Below are positions 28,630 through 37,915 of a stretch of 64,000 bases of DNA, piece after piece. The stretch comes from Rhodothermales bacterium (GTDB lineage: Bacteria; Bacteroidota; Rhodothermia; Rhodothermales; Bin80). A program made the translations under genes and the position numbers. Within the stretch, counting starts at the first letter, position 1. Every line of letters begins with the position of its first letter. Location of the stretch: NCBI GenBank assembly GCA_951812585.1, contig OX638318.1, forward strand, positions 462,819 to 526,818. The letters run 5' to 3'. The notes below the pieces were generated by a model. That model saw only the letters and a list, made by a program, of their open reading frames with translations. It had not been told where the DNA came from and ran no database searches.

Positions 28630-30353
28630 CAGCGGCGAACAACAACCATGGACTGGCGCTGGCCAGAAACCTCGAGAACGGCAATGTAGGCACCGGAAGC
28701 CAGCTCGGACGCATCAAGCGTCACCGAGTGGGCGCCCACCATGCAGTCTCCATGGAATGCGCGGAGCGCCACACGGCCCCAAACGTCGTAGAACGTGAGC
28801 CGGGTAGGCGCCGGCTGATCCAGCGTAAAGTCAAACGTGATGTTCGAAGAAAACGGGTTCGGATAGGCGATGACCGCAGGCGTCCAGGCAAGCACCCGAT
28901 CTACATCCTGCAGGATGATATCCATGAAGTCCGGGCCCACATCCTGCCTGGTTAGTGGACGATGGACGATTGGCGAAACAGACCACTCGTCCGCGCCGAT
29001 ATCCGGCAAAGCATCCCGCTGCTGCCCGTCGATATCGACACTTGCAAAGTCGAATGCAGTAGCTGTATTAACCGCCGGACTGCTCAACACGGGTCGCCAG
29101 AGACCCTCTGACTGCTCGAGCTCAGGATCGATGACCACAAAGCCGCTGCTGTCCGTGATGCCGACCGACGCGCCGTAAAAGATGTTGGTCGCATATTCCA
29201 CGCTCAACGGCGTGTCTTCATATTCGATGATCGGACCCCTGCTTGTGGACACGAGATTGCTTGCAATCAACAGGCTGTCTGGGGGCTCTGACTGCTCCGC
29301 ACTCTTCCCGGCACCAATCACAAAGGCTTCGCGCACATTGACAAACGTGTTGAACACAATCTGGGCACGTTTGACCTGAAAGTACCGGTTCAGCGGAGAA
29401 TTCGGCACACCGTTGACCACCGACACCGCCGCACGATATCCGGTACCCTCCAGATCCTGGAAGTAATTGTTGTACACGCGGTGCCGCTCACCGATGATTC
29501 GAACACCGCCGCTCCCACTCTTGCCTTCTCCAAAAAAGAAGTTGCCGTATACCTGAGCCTCGTTCCCGTGTCGCAGAGTCAGCATGCCCGAAGAGCGGCG
29601 AAACGTGTTGTGCCTGAAGATGTTTTGGCCGCTCTTGTTGGAGATGATTTCGATCTCGCCATCGCACTCTTCAAAGAGATTGTGCTCAACGGTTACGTGC
29701 GAGTCCTGCATAGAGCGGCTGCTGGTGCCGATGCGCAGGCTTTCGCCACCATTCTTGCCCAGATCCGGGCGATGCCCGAAATAGTTTTGGTCAATGCGAT
29801 GCCGTACCGGCCCGTCATTGGGTGGATCTCTGAGCCACACCACGACCGTCGCGCCATCATGCTCCTTACCGGCAAAATGGCAGTGGTCCACCCGGTTGTT
29901 TGTGCCGTAGATGGAAACCCACTTGTACTCTGTCGATCGACTCGGCGGATTGTAGCTCGTCACCGCGCAGTTCGTCAGCCGGCTGTGATGCGCCAGGTTG
30001 GAGCTTGACCGGCGGAATTCGATCACATGGCCGCTGCTTAGCGCACCGCCATCAAACCACAAGCCCTCCACCTTGAGATAGCGGCCCCCGATACGCAGGC
30101 GGGATGCTCCGTCAAGAATGACCTGACCCGCCGTTTCTGCGCGCAGCGTGATGGAATCACCCTCCGCCCCTTCGGCGAAGAAAGAAATCACTGCGTCCGT
30201 CCAAGTGCCGTTGGCCATCACCACGGTGTCCCCAGGGCCTGATGCGGCGATGGCTGAAGCGAGTTCCGCCTGCGTATGCGCCCAGCGCTCCACCTGCGCT
30301 GCGGCGGGACAGCTCAACAGGATCCCTGCGACCAGTCCAGCGAGCGGTCGCAT
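28629..30353 (-). CDS. PL6 alginate lyase with type IX-like C-terminal domain
   Basis: The ATG at 30353 gives 574 residues with a signal peptide (I-L-L-S-C-P-A-A-A-Q). The PL6 beta-helix covers ~22-470, with K240 in I-I-S-N-K-S-G-Q and R261 in L-R-H-G-N-E-A at the catalytic positions. The last ~90 residues (A-Y-P-N-P-F-S, then T-F-Y-D-V-W-G-R, then S-G-A-Y-I-A-V-L) form a type IX-like sorting domain, so the enzyme should be surface-attached or secreted. Closely similar to the PL6 half of the downstream gene, indicating duplication. The cysteine in the signal region could be a lipobox but the A-A-A-Q cleavage site looks better. Confidence 0.88.
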   Translation of the reverse strand: MRPLAGLVAGILLSCPAAAQVERWAHTQAELASAIAASGPGDTVVMANGTWTDAVISFFAEGAEGDSITLRAETAGQVILDGASRLRIGGRYLKVEGLWFDGGALSSGHVIEFRRSSSNLAHHSRLTNCAVTSYNPPSRSTEYKWVSIYGTNNRVDHCHFAGKEHDGATVVVWLRDPPNDGPVRHRIDQNYFGHRPDLGKNGGESLRIGTSSRSMQDSHVTVEHNLFEECDGEIEIISNKSGQNIFRHNTFRRSSGMLTLRHGNEAQVYGNFFFGEGKSGSGGVRIIGERHRVYNNYFQDLEGTGYRAAVSVVNGVPNSPLNRYFQVKRAQIVFNTFVNVREAFVIGAGKSAEQSEPPDSLLIASNLVSTSRGPIIEYEDTPLSVEYATNIFYGASVGITDSSGFVVIDPELEQSEGLWRPVLSSPAVNTATAFDFASVDIDGQQRDALPDIGADEWSVSPIVHRPLTRQDVGPDFMDIILQDVDRVLAWTPAVIAYPNPFSSNITFDFTLDQPAPTRLTFYDVWGRVALRAFHGDCMVGAHSVTLDASELASGAYIAVLEVSGQRQSMVVVRR

Positions 30354-30364
30354 GATGCAAGCCG

Positions 30365-32725
30365 CTACCTGGCGACCACGAATGAACGCCACTCGGTTAT
30401 CCCATCAATGGTCAGCCGGTAATAGTAGGTACCCATGGCCCGATGCGGCATGGAGACATCCACATGGTACGTGCCGGCGGGCTGCGGCTCCGCCACCAAA
30501 CGTGCCACTCTGCGCCCCAAAAGATCAAACACCTCCAGCGTCACGTATCCCGATGCTTCGACGCGGTATGGGATCGTGGTGTGCACCTGGAACGGATTCG
30601 GATAGTTCTGGCCCAAAAGTCGCGTCGGCTCAATCGGGAGCTCCTCCGGCTCCGTGGAGGTAATGCCGTGAATCCATCGCAGGTCGCCGATACCGTTCAT
30701 GTTGGTGCCCAACGTGCGAAGCGTCGAGGTCACTGGAATCGAGAAGTCCATGTTGTCCGGATCGCCGAATTCAGGGTCCACATCGTACATCATGTCAGCC
30801 ACAGCATCGCCAAGGAGCCTTACCGGCGCAACCATGAAGGTGTCGCTGTGCTCGATGCGGGAATCACCTTCAAGGCTGACGCTCCAGTCAGCGTCCTCTT
30901 TGCTGTTGGCAATGATGCTGTTGGTGACAACCGCATCGTGAATGCCTCGGGCCCATATGGCGCGCCCGTTGTTATATCCGCACATGTAGCAGGTGAGATG
31001 ATTGACCAGGAATGTGGGCCCCGGGGTCGCAGGATCGGAGTCTCCCGCATAGACGTAGATAGCCGCGCGGTTTGTGTTGGCGATGGTGGTATTGTCCACC
31101 ACGAAGTTGCCTACGTTGTAGTAGCCCATGTCGGGGCGATCACTGGATTCATCCTTGATCCTGATGCCCTCTTTACCACTATTGACCAAGATGGAATTCT
31201 TGAAAATGACCGAGTCCACGTAGGTCTCCGTGTATTGACGCAGGAAATTGCCATCGCTGCCGGCCACAACGTCGTGTATGTAGCTGTTCGTGATCTTCAC
31301 CACCGCGCTTGAGTCCACCAAGTCACTGCCGCTGTTGCGGATACGCAGGATGTACTTGGCGTTCAGGTCCGTGCCCGCCTGGCCATCGATCTCGACGTTG
31401 TCAAGGTGAAACGACTTGAAGATGTCAAACACCACGCGCGTACTTTCGTCTGGCTCGTTGTTCTTTATGACCGGCCGCTCGGTCACGCCGGCGGCGGCGC
31501 GAATCGTCAGCGGCACGCGCACATTGATATCACTGTCATTGAGGTACTCTCCACCAGAATCCGTCAGCTCGATAATGTCCCCAGGAGAAGCCCCGTCCAC
31601 CGCGTCCATGAGCGTGTTCTGCCCAGCCGCAATCTGGTGCACGACGCCGCCTGCCGGCCACCAGCGCGGATCGCCCAAAGTCACGCCATTCATGCCTGCA
31701 CCAATCAGGGGGCTGGTGCTCATCAGCGTGAAATCTCCGTTGGCTGCATCCATGAACTGAGGATCCACAGCGTAGAGGTTTTCGATGGTGGGATCGCCGC
31801 GGTCTCCTGTCCAGTCGCCATCATCGCTCACGTTGAGCGTGTCGCTGTACCCCAAATAAGCCCCTGGCACAAGCCAGGGCGCCCCCAGCGTCTTGTTCGT
31901 TGCATTGACGATGTCGTAGTTGTCGACCATGATAGTGTTGGTCACCCGCGCATCCTCCACATCTTTGAGATTGATCAGGTAGTGCCCAACATTATGCATG
32001 GTGACATGGTCAATCACCACTTCAGGGCCCGGCGAAGCAGGATCCTCGTCCCCGCCATAGACGCTAATGGCGTCGTTCTTGATGTTCCAGAAGGTAGAGT
32101 TGGAGACCTCGAAATAGCGGACGTTATAGAAGCCGAAGCCGGGCCTTTCGTTGTCCTCGTCCCGCACGCGGATGGCCTCTTTGCCGGTGTTGTACACCAG
32201 CGTATTGCGCACAATGATGGAATCGGCCATCGTGTCATAGTAGGCGCGAAATACATTCCCATCGGACCCGTGCACGAAGTCGTGAAAATAGCAGTCCAGG
32301 ATCTTGAGCACATACCCCTCCTTTACCTGATCCTGGTCGCTGCCAGAGCTGTTGCGGATCGCGTACTTGGTCTGCTCGCCCGCGTGGGCCAGACCATCGA
32401 ACTCGAGTCCTTCCAGCGTCAAGTCGTTGTACATGCGGATGATGTCCTTGGTGCCATCCGTTCCGTTGTTGGTGAGCACGGGCCGATTGGTCAGCCCCGG
32501 TGCAGCCATGATGGTAAGCGGCATCTCAACGCGCAGTTCATCGTCGTTCTCATACTTGCCGCCATCGGTCGTGAGTACCAGGGTGTCCCCAGGCACGGCT
32601 TGCGCCAGCGAATCCAGCAACGTGTTCTGCCCTTCCAGCACTTCAATGCTTCGCTGCGCATGAGCCTGCGCTGCAAATGTGACGGAGAGCAGGAGTATAA
32701 ATATGGTGGTAGAGATCAAACGCAT
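30365..32725 (-). CDS. Tandem-duplicated beta-helix protein (chondroitinase-B-like) with sorting domain
   Basis: A 786-residue secreted protein. Two homologous halves are evident: ~28-350 begins G-Q-N-T-L-L-D-S and ~360-680 begins G-Q-N-T-L-M-D-A. Both continue with P-G-D, G-G-x-Y-x-N-D, P-L-T-I, R-P-V, N-T-x-x-x-N-S/T-G-K-E-A/G-I-R-V/I and a late D-P-x-F. These are right-handed beta-helix coils like those in DUF4957/DUF5123-type alginate-locus proteins and PL6/PL31-type lyases. The last ~85 residues (Q-N-Y-P-N-P-F, then L-E-V-F-D-L-L-G-R, then G-T-Y-Y-Y-R-L) are a type IX-like sorting domain. It may be a lyase or a binding protein; no catalytic set is certain. Confidence 0.7.
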   Translation of the reverse strand: MRLISTTIFILLLSVTFAAQAHAQRSIEVLEGQNTLLDSLAQAVPGDTLVLTTDGGKYENDDELRVEMPLTIMAAPGLTNRPVLTNNGTDGTKDIIRMYNDLTLEGLEFDGLAHAGEQTKYAIRNSSGSDQDQVKEGYVLKILDCYFHDFVHGSDGNVFRAYYDTMADSIIVRNTLVYNTGKEAIRVRDEDNERPGFGFYNVRYFEVSNSTFWNIKNDAISVYGGDEDPASPGPEVVIDHVTMHNVGHYLINLKDVEDARVTNTIMVDNYDIVNATNKTLGAPWLVPGAYLGYSDTLNVSDDGDWTGDRGDPTIENLYAVDPQFMDAANGDFTLMSTSPLIGAGMNGVTLGDPRWWPAGGVVHQIAAGQNTLMDAVDGASPGDIIELTDSGGEYLNDSDINVRVPLTIRAAAGVTERPVIKNNEPDESTRVVFDIFKSFHLDNVEIDGQAGTDLNAKYILRIRNSGSDLVDSSAVVKITNSYIHDVVAGSDGNFLRQYTETYVDSVIFKNSILVNSGKEGIRIKDESSDRPDMGYYNVGNFVVDNTTIANTNRAAIYVYAGDSDPATPGPTFLVNHLTCYMCGYNNGRAIWARGIHDAVVTNSIIANSKEDADWSVSLEGDSRIEHSDTFMVAPVRLLGDAVADMMYDVDPEFGDPDNMDFSIPVTSTLRTLGTNMNGIGDLRWIHGITSTEPEELPIEPTRLLGQNYPNPFQVHTTIPYRVEASGYVTLEVFDLLGRRVARLVAEPQPAGTYHVDVSMPHRAMGTYYYRLTIDGITEWRSFVVAR

Positions 32726-32891
32726 ATCAGATCAGGCTTGGGTGTGACAGGTGGAACAGCACCATTGCTAAAGGCCGACATCGCCATGGCGTTAAGCAGC
32801 ATTGGAGCAAAGAAGCGCCGTTGTTACGAATAAGTTAGTGAATGACATCCATTAGGGGCAACCTCCCACGTGCATAGGCAAAGATCCCCCG

Positions 32892-35507
32892 CTAACGGAG
32901 TCGAAGTACGCGGCCGCGATATACCGCGCCCGATGCTTCCGTCCACTGCAGGAAGTAGACGCCCGCGGGTGCCCGGGTCCCCTGAGCCGTGCGGCCGTCC
33001 CACATGAGGGCATGATCGCCGCTGGCACCCCGAAGCAGGCGTATCTGCTGACCGAGCACATTGAATACGGCGACGGCGAATGGACCCGATTGCGCGCCGG
33101 GACCGTGGAGCGTCACGCGTTCAACGAACGGATTCGGATAGACTTCGATGCGTGCGCGGCCTTCGGGAATGATTTCCTGTAGTGCTTCCGTTGCACCGAC
33201 GCCAATCGTGAGCTCATCGCCCTGCTGCGAAAAATGAACCGACTGATCGTTGACCGTGACCTCTTGCACTGCCGCCGCACCCGCAAAGCGCAGCCTGATC
33301 TCCGTTCGCGGCTGCTCCTCGGGAACGGCGAGTCGGAGAACTGTCGCGGCGCTTGCGTCCATCGCCAGGGTGACTGGCGCCAAAGCGGAAAAAGCCATGC
33401 TGCCGGCGGATAACGCCTGTGATTCCCGGACAGCAAGGTGCGTCCACACATCGCCCGTCAGGCGCATCCAGGCCAAGGTGGCATCCGTCGAGAAATCGGC
33501 GAGGGTCTGCTGCGTCCGCTCCGCCTGCAGAAGGTAGTAATCAACGGCACTGCCCCGCTTAATGCGGGCAGCTACATACGCGTCCCCACTCAGGTCCTCC
33601 GCCTCTGGCGCAGGATCGGTCACGGCCGCTGGCGTCAGCAGCTGCAGGAATGCTGCCTGGGTGCCGCTCTGGCTTACCTCGACGTAACGCTCATAGCGCT
33701 CGTCCTTGAACAGGCTGATGTAACCCGTAGCGTGGACAATGTCAGCGGAGTGTGGAAAGAAGAACGCGTCCAGGCGGGCCGCAACGCCATAGCTGTTCTC
33801 GAAGGGCGTCCAGGATGCATGATGACCCGTCCGCTGAAAGGTGCCGCGCCCATGTAAGTACGAGCGGTACACATGCGCCTGCGAACCAAGCGCGAGATCC
33901 GCCACTACGAAGTACTCCCGATTGACGAAGCTGATTCCCCGACGGAGTCGGGCATCATTGGGCCTCAGATACCCGCTCTCCTTTTCCGCGAATGCAAAGA
34001 ACGGCGCATCCATATGGTAGCGGGAGGGCGGCGTAACGTTGTACACGAAGGGGGAGCGATACAAGCTATCCGTCACCGGCGGATAGCCATCCGCGGTAAC
34101 GATGTTGTGCGCCTTGGCGGTTGTGTACCAGGAACTTCGCCGATCATCCGAGAAGCCGTTCGGGCCGTATCCCGCGTCGGGCACCAGGATAGCATCGTTG
34201 CCGGCCATAAAGAAGGCCAACTGGTCCGGATGGTTATGGTTGTCGCCTTCCGCCACCCCATGAAACAGGAGGTATCGGTCATCGGGCGTCGCTTCCCAGC
34301 CGCTCCGAAAAACAACCTGCCCACTCTCCAGATACTGGTTGGGATTGCTTGATGGTGCCGCCGCAGTGATGGTACTGTCGTACAGTATGTACTCGTCTAT
34401 TTCCCAGGTTACGTCCTTCGTCGCCCCGGTGTAGTCCCGTTGGACGAGTCGCGTGGTTTCGAAATTCCACTGGCAGATCGCCGCAAAATCAGCCATCGGA
34501 TTAAGGTCCGTATAGACCCCTACATACGCCGCCGCAACCATGTGAGTCGGTGCAGGCTTGAGATAGCTGTCCTCAAAATTCGGAATCTGCCCGCGGCCCG
34601 TGCGCACGCGTATGGGCCATTCGAAGGCAGGGCGGTAGTCATCAAACAAATCTACGGCGGACACATTGCGATAATGCCAGAGGAAGGGGACCAGGTTCAC
34701 AGCATTATACATCCAGTAATGTCCGCCCTCCCGGTAGACGCCATCCATGCTGAACTGGTAGCGAGTGACGGAGTTGGCCGCCTCCAAGGCATGCTGCAGC
34801 CAGTCGGCAGCCTGCGCGTGGTCCGACAGTGTCAAGGCGGCGGTGCCGATTGCCCACGCCGGTTTTGAGCGGTGGTTGTGCGGACGCGGGGCCAGGCGCT
34901 CCCCTACCATCAGGTTGTCGCGAAGGTACTGGGTTTCATTGGCAATGCGCGCCCGAATGGTGGAATCCTCCGCGGCGGTCAGCCGGTCGTGCATCCAGTC
35001 ATAGGCAGCGGCGTAATTCTGCAGCCAGGTCGCGCGGTAGATCTCATCGTACGGCTTTTCGCCCGTTTGCGGCACACCGTCGAAGGCCAGTAGCAGAGCT
35101 TCGACCGCCTTCTGTGCGGCCACGGTGTCCGCTTCGATAATCCACCAGAATGCCAGCGACTTCGCAGCCCGCGGACGGTGATTCTCGTTCAATGTGGCCA
35201 TGTCGTCGTCCCTGTACCGCAATGCGTCTGCCCTGAAGCCTACCCACAGGTCGTAATAGCGGGATGACGGGTCGGCCTTGCGCGCCCGCAATTCGTCGAT
35301 CTGGTCGGCGCGAAAGTAGAGGGACGGGTGTATCTCCGCTGCTGGCAGCACGGGTGTTGTGTCTACAGCGAAGCCACTGTAGGTATCGTACCGCGGATGC
35401 TGCGCCGTGCCGTCGTCTGGGTACAGCAACACCAAGCCGGCAAGCAGCCACAAGACTTGCAAGCGAAGTTTTACCCCACCGGACAAGACATGGGCATGGG
35501 CGAGCAT
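32892..35507 (-). CDS. Heparinase II/III-like polysaccharide lyase with sorting domain
   Basis: An 871-residue secreted protein. Residues ~60-400 are helical with R-P-H-N-H-R-S-K-P and G-V-Y-R-E-G-G-H-Y-W-M-Y, placed like the Asn/His and Tyr segments of PL15/PL17/PL39-type lyases. Residues ~410-700 are the beta-sandwich half (G-V-A-E-G-D-N-H-N-H-P-D-Q-L-A). The C-terminal ~90 residues (V-Y-P-N-P-F-V-E, then A-V-F-N-V-L-G-Q-Q, then G-V-Y-F-L-Q-W) are type IX-like. Probably an endo- or exo-acting alginate or uronan lyase at the cell surface; exact family not assigned. Begins 3 bp after the preceding stop; a 166-bp gap separates it from the next gene. Confidence 0.8.
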   Translation of the reverse strand: MLAHAHVLSGGVKLRLQVLWLLAGLVLLYPDDGTAQHPRYDTYSGFAVDTTPVLPAAEIHPSLYFRADQIDELRARKADPSSRYYDLWVGFRADALRYRDDDMATLNENHRPRAAKSLAFWWIIEADTVAAQKAVEALLLAFDGVPQTGEKPYDEIYRATWLQNYAAAYDWMHDRLTAAEDSTIRARIANETQYLRDNLMVGERLAPRPHNHRSKPAWAIGTAALTLSDHAQAADWLQHALEAANSVTRYQFSMDGVYREGGHYWMYNAVNLVPFLWHYRNVSAVDLFDDYRPAFEWPIRVRTGRGQIPNFEDSYLKPAPTHMVAAAYVGVYTDLNPMADFAAICQWNFETTRLVQRDYTGATKDVTWEIDEYILYDSTITAAAPSSNPNQYLESGQVVFRSGWEATPDDRYLLFHGVAEGDNHNHPDQLAFFMAGNDAILVPDAGYGPNGFSDDRRSSWYTTAKAHNIVTADGYPPVTDSLYRSPFVYNVTPPSRYHMDAPFFAFAEKESGYLRPNDARLRRGISFVNREYFVVADLALGSQAHVYRSYLHGRGTFQRTGHHASWTPFENSYGVAARLDAFFFPHSADIVHATGYISLFKDERYERYVEVSQSGTQAAFLQLLTPAAVTDPAPEAEDLSGDAYVAARIKRGSAVDYYLLQAERTQQTLADFSTDATLAWMRLTGDVWTHLAVRESQALSAGSMAFSALAPVTLAMDASAATVLRLAVPEEQPRTEIRLRFAGAAAVQEVTVNDQSVHFSQQGDELTIGVGATEALQEIIPEGRARIEVYPNPFVERVTLHGPGAQSGPFAVAVFNVLGQQIRLLRGASGDHALMWDGRTAQGTRAPAGVYFLQWTEASGAVYRGRVLRLR

Positions 35508-35510
35508 GGC

Positions 35511-36905
35511 CTAGAAGGAATAGGTAGCGCCGAACAGCACGTTGTGCTTGCGGATTCGGTTGAAGTCTACGTTGGACTCCCAGCGGTCCTGGTAAAGCAG
35601 CCGCTGAAACTCATAGCTCATGTCGAGCACCAGCACGCCCAGACGGCGGCCTATACCCGCACTCAGGGCATCGCCGGTGGCCGTCTCGCCGAGAAGACCG
35701 GAGCCCTCGATGCGAAAGCCCCGCGGGTCCCGTCGGAACCCTGCGCGTATCCAGGTGTCGTCGCGCAATGACCCTTCGATGCCCAGGCCTATGCCGTGGG
35801 CCAAGCCCCAGTCTGGCGCCGCGCCGCTTGACTTCAGCAGCGCATAGTCCTGCCTGAAGTAGTCTACAGCGATCATGACGCGCGGCATGGGACGAACCGC
35901 GGCCCCCAAGACGATGCGGGCCGGCAGTGTGACTTCATCGTCACCTGTCATCGGCACATTCGTATCCCCGGATACCGACGCCTGAGCTGACCGGGCGTAG
36001 CTGAAGCTGTGCGCAACCGTGTGCGGGAACGTAAAAACGATGCCCGTACGCAGCACATGATACTGCCAGTGGAGTCCGACCGTCGCACTCATGCCACTGA
36101 ATTCGGATGTGCCCTCCCACGCCGTGTATCCGTCCGCCGTATCGAAGCTGTAGTCGTGTGCGTCTTCCCGCAAGAGAAACAAGCCGCGATCGCGAAGCTG
36201 TTGCCGATCGGTCGTGGTGCCCCAGGACCGGGCCACGCGCAGCCCAACGTAAAGATTCTGGGCCACCTCCATGCCCGCGGCCATGGAGATGGCCCGTAGG
36301 TGCCCGACGCGCTCGCGCTCAAAGGCCGACCAGCGCACTTCAATCTCCTCGCCGGGATTAGGTCGCTCTATAGGCGCGGGTCGGAACTGCCCGATGTATG
36401 GGTCTAAAACATTGTCATTGCGGTCATAATCCCCCAGATGCGCTGCCTGGTGGAGCATTAGGCCGACCGCTACGCGGCGGCCCGCCAGCCTAAACGGCAT
36501 CGCGCCCCCCAAAGCACCCAGTTGCACCGTGCGCTGGCGATGCGTCCAGTCCGGATTGGCGAAGGGATCCGTCGTGTAGGCATCGGGATCCGCAAAGTAC
36601 AGTGACAGCCCAGCATAGTACCGGTTTGGATTCCAGTGCTGCGTCTCCGCCCAGTCTCCAGAGCGCCAAAACCCGCTGGCTGCTACCGCCGGTCGCTGCA
36701 TGATGGCCAAGCCCGCGGGGTTAAGCACCACCGACTCCACTTCGCCCGGCAGCGCGGCGAATACGCCCCCCATGCCCCGGGCGCGAACAGACATCAGTGC
36801 ATGCTGCTCAATCCCTTGGATACCAAGCCGCTGCATGACGCCTTGGCCCTCAGCTGCCGGCGCTGCCAAAAGCAGCACAATACCGCAAAGCCCACCGCGC
36901 CACAT
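35511..36905 (-). CDS. Outer-membrane beta-barrel (FadL/UPF0164-like)
   Basis: A 464-residue protein with signal peptide (L-L-A-A-P-A-A-E-G-Q) and the N-terminal R-A-R-G-M-G-G...V-V-L-N-P-A-G-L-A signature shared by PorV, UPF0164 and FadL-type barrels. Many amphipathic strands follow and the chain ends N-V-L-F-G-A-T-Y-S-F with a terminal aromatic. Its start overlaps the stop of the preceding PorV-like gene by one base. It may be a second cargo-shuttle barrel or a diffusion channel for products; the sequence does not decide. Confidence 0.75.
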   Translation of the reverse strand: MWRGGLCGIVLLLAAPAAEGQGVMQRLGIQGIEQHALMSVRARGMGGVFAALPGEVESVVLNPAGLAIMQRPAVAASGFWRSGDWAETQHWNPNRYYAGLSLYFADPDAYTTDPFANPDWTHRQRTVQLGALGGAMPFRLAGRRVAVGLMLHQAAHLGDYDRNDNVLDPYIGQFRPAPIERPNPGEEIEVRWSAFERERVGHLRAISMAAGMEVAQNLYVGLRVARSWGTTTDRQQLRDRGLFLLREDAHDYSFDTADGYTAWEGTSEFSGMSATVGLHWQYHVLRTGIVFTFPHTVAHSFSYARSAQASVSGDTNVPMTGDDEVTLPARIVLGAAVRPMPRVMIAVDYFRQDYALLKSSGAAPDWGLAHGIGLGIEGSLRDDTWIRAGFRRDPRGFRIEGSGLLGETATGDALSAGIGRRLGVLVLDMSYEFQRLLYQDRWESNVDFNRIRKHNVLFGATYSF

Positions 36906-37915
36906 CAGTCCGTCGTAAAGGAGACGCCCAGGCGATGCACCGCGCCAAACGCCTCCGTCATGTTACTGTAGCTGTAATCGAAGCCCAGCGTAATCGCACC
37001 GAGCGGCTGCACCACGCCCGCACCGTAGCTGAAGGACGCGATGTCGTAGTTGTGCTGGTACCCGCTGCGAAACATCAGACGCCCAAAGATGGCATACTCC
37101 AGACCCGCGGCCCACTGCTGATCGTAGTCGTTGGGCTGAATAAGGTCAAAGGTGGCCGTCAGGCGGTTGTTATCATGCAGCGAAATAAGCCCCGCGCTCC
37201 CTAAGACATCCACGGCACCGCCGATCCGAAAAAGGAGCGGCACCGGATAGGCTTCCTCCCCGAATGACACGGGCGCACCGAAGTTCATGACCGAGGCACC
37301 CAGGCGCAGAGACCGAAATCCTGTCACGTAGGTCATGCCAAAGTCAAACAAGAACGCATTGTCTGCCGCAAGCCAAAGGTCCTCGCGGGCCAGTTTCGCC
37401 GTGAGGCCCGCTGCAAAGCGATCAGTGAAATTGCGAGCGTACGTAACGCCGAGCACCCAGCTGCTTATCGAGAACGTGTTGCCGGTCAGTCCGGGGTTGT
37501 AGACAACCGCGCCGTCCTGATCCTGAAAGCCCAGGTTCTCCACGCGCGTCTCCTGAAACTGGCCCATATCCGCCATATGGAAGTGCGCACCCAGGTATCC
37601 GAACGACCCCAGAGCCACGCCATAGGCTACGCCGTAGTGCGCTGTATCCAGGAACCAGTCGACGCGGTCCATAGCGAGGCTGTGGCCCGCGGTGCGCGCC
37701 AATCCGGCTGGATTCCAGTACAAAGCATGGGCACCCTCGGCTCGTGCGCTAAAGGCCGTGCCCACGCCCATCGACCGGGCATCCGGGGCAACGTTCAGGA
37801 ACTGCATGGAGGAGGTCCCCACCTTTTGGGCTTGTCCGATGTGGGGCACCAGCGTGCACACCAAGGCGCATGCCAGGCCTAACCGCGCTCCAGCCAACTG
37901 TCGTGATTCAATCAT
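36905..37915 (-). CDS. PorV/PorQ-family outer-membrane barrel, locus B
   Basis: The ATG at 37915 gives ~336 residues with a signal peptide (L-V-P-H-I-G-Q-A-Q). The family core is F-L-N-V-A-P-D-A-R-S-M-G-V-G...A-L-Y-W-N-P-A-G-L-A. Barrel strands follow, ending L-G-V-S-F-T-T-D. Start and upstream stop overlap by four bases, coupling it to the YDDF surface protein. Counterpart of the barrel at 12951-14000 in locus A. Expected role: receipt and surface delivery of the coupled sorted protein. Confidence 0.85.
   Translation of the reverse strand: MIESRQLAGARLGLACALVCTLVPHIGQAQKVGTSSMQFLNVAPDARSMGVGTAFSARAEGAHALYWNPAGLARTAGHSLAMDRVDWFLDTAHYGVAYGVALGSFGYLGAHFHMADMGQFQETRVENLGFQDQDGAVVYNPGLTGNTFSISSWVLGVTYARNFTDRFAAGLTAKLAREDLWLAADNAFLFDFGMTYVTGFRSLRLGASVMNFGAPVSFGEEAYPVPLLFRIGGAVDVLGSAGLISLHDNNRLTATFDLIQPNDYDQQWAAGLEYAIFGRLMFRSGYQHNYDIASFSYGAGVVQPLGAITLGFDYSYSNMTEAFGAVHRLGVSFTTD

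Noticed and set aside
31406-32833. 475-codon plus-strand open frame opposite the tandem beta-helix gene
   Set aside because: It is the antisense shadow of a GC-rich coding region; composition is V/H/R-rich without motifs or signal, and the opposite strand has clear family features.
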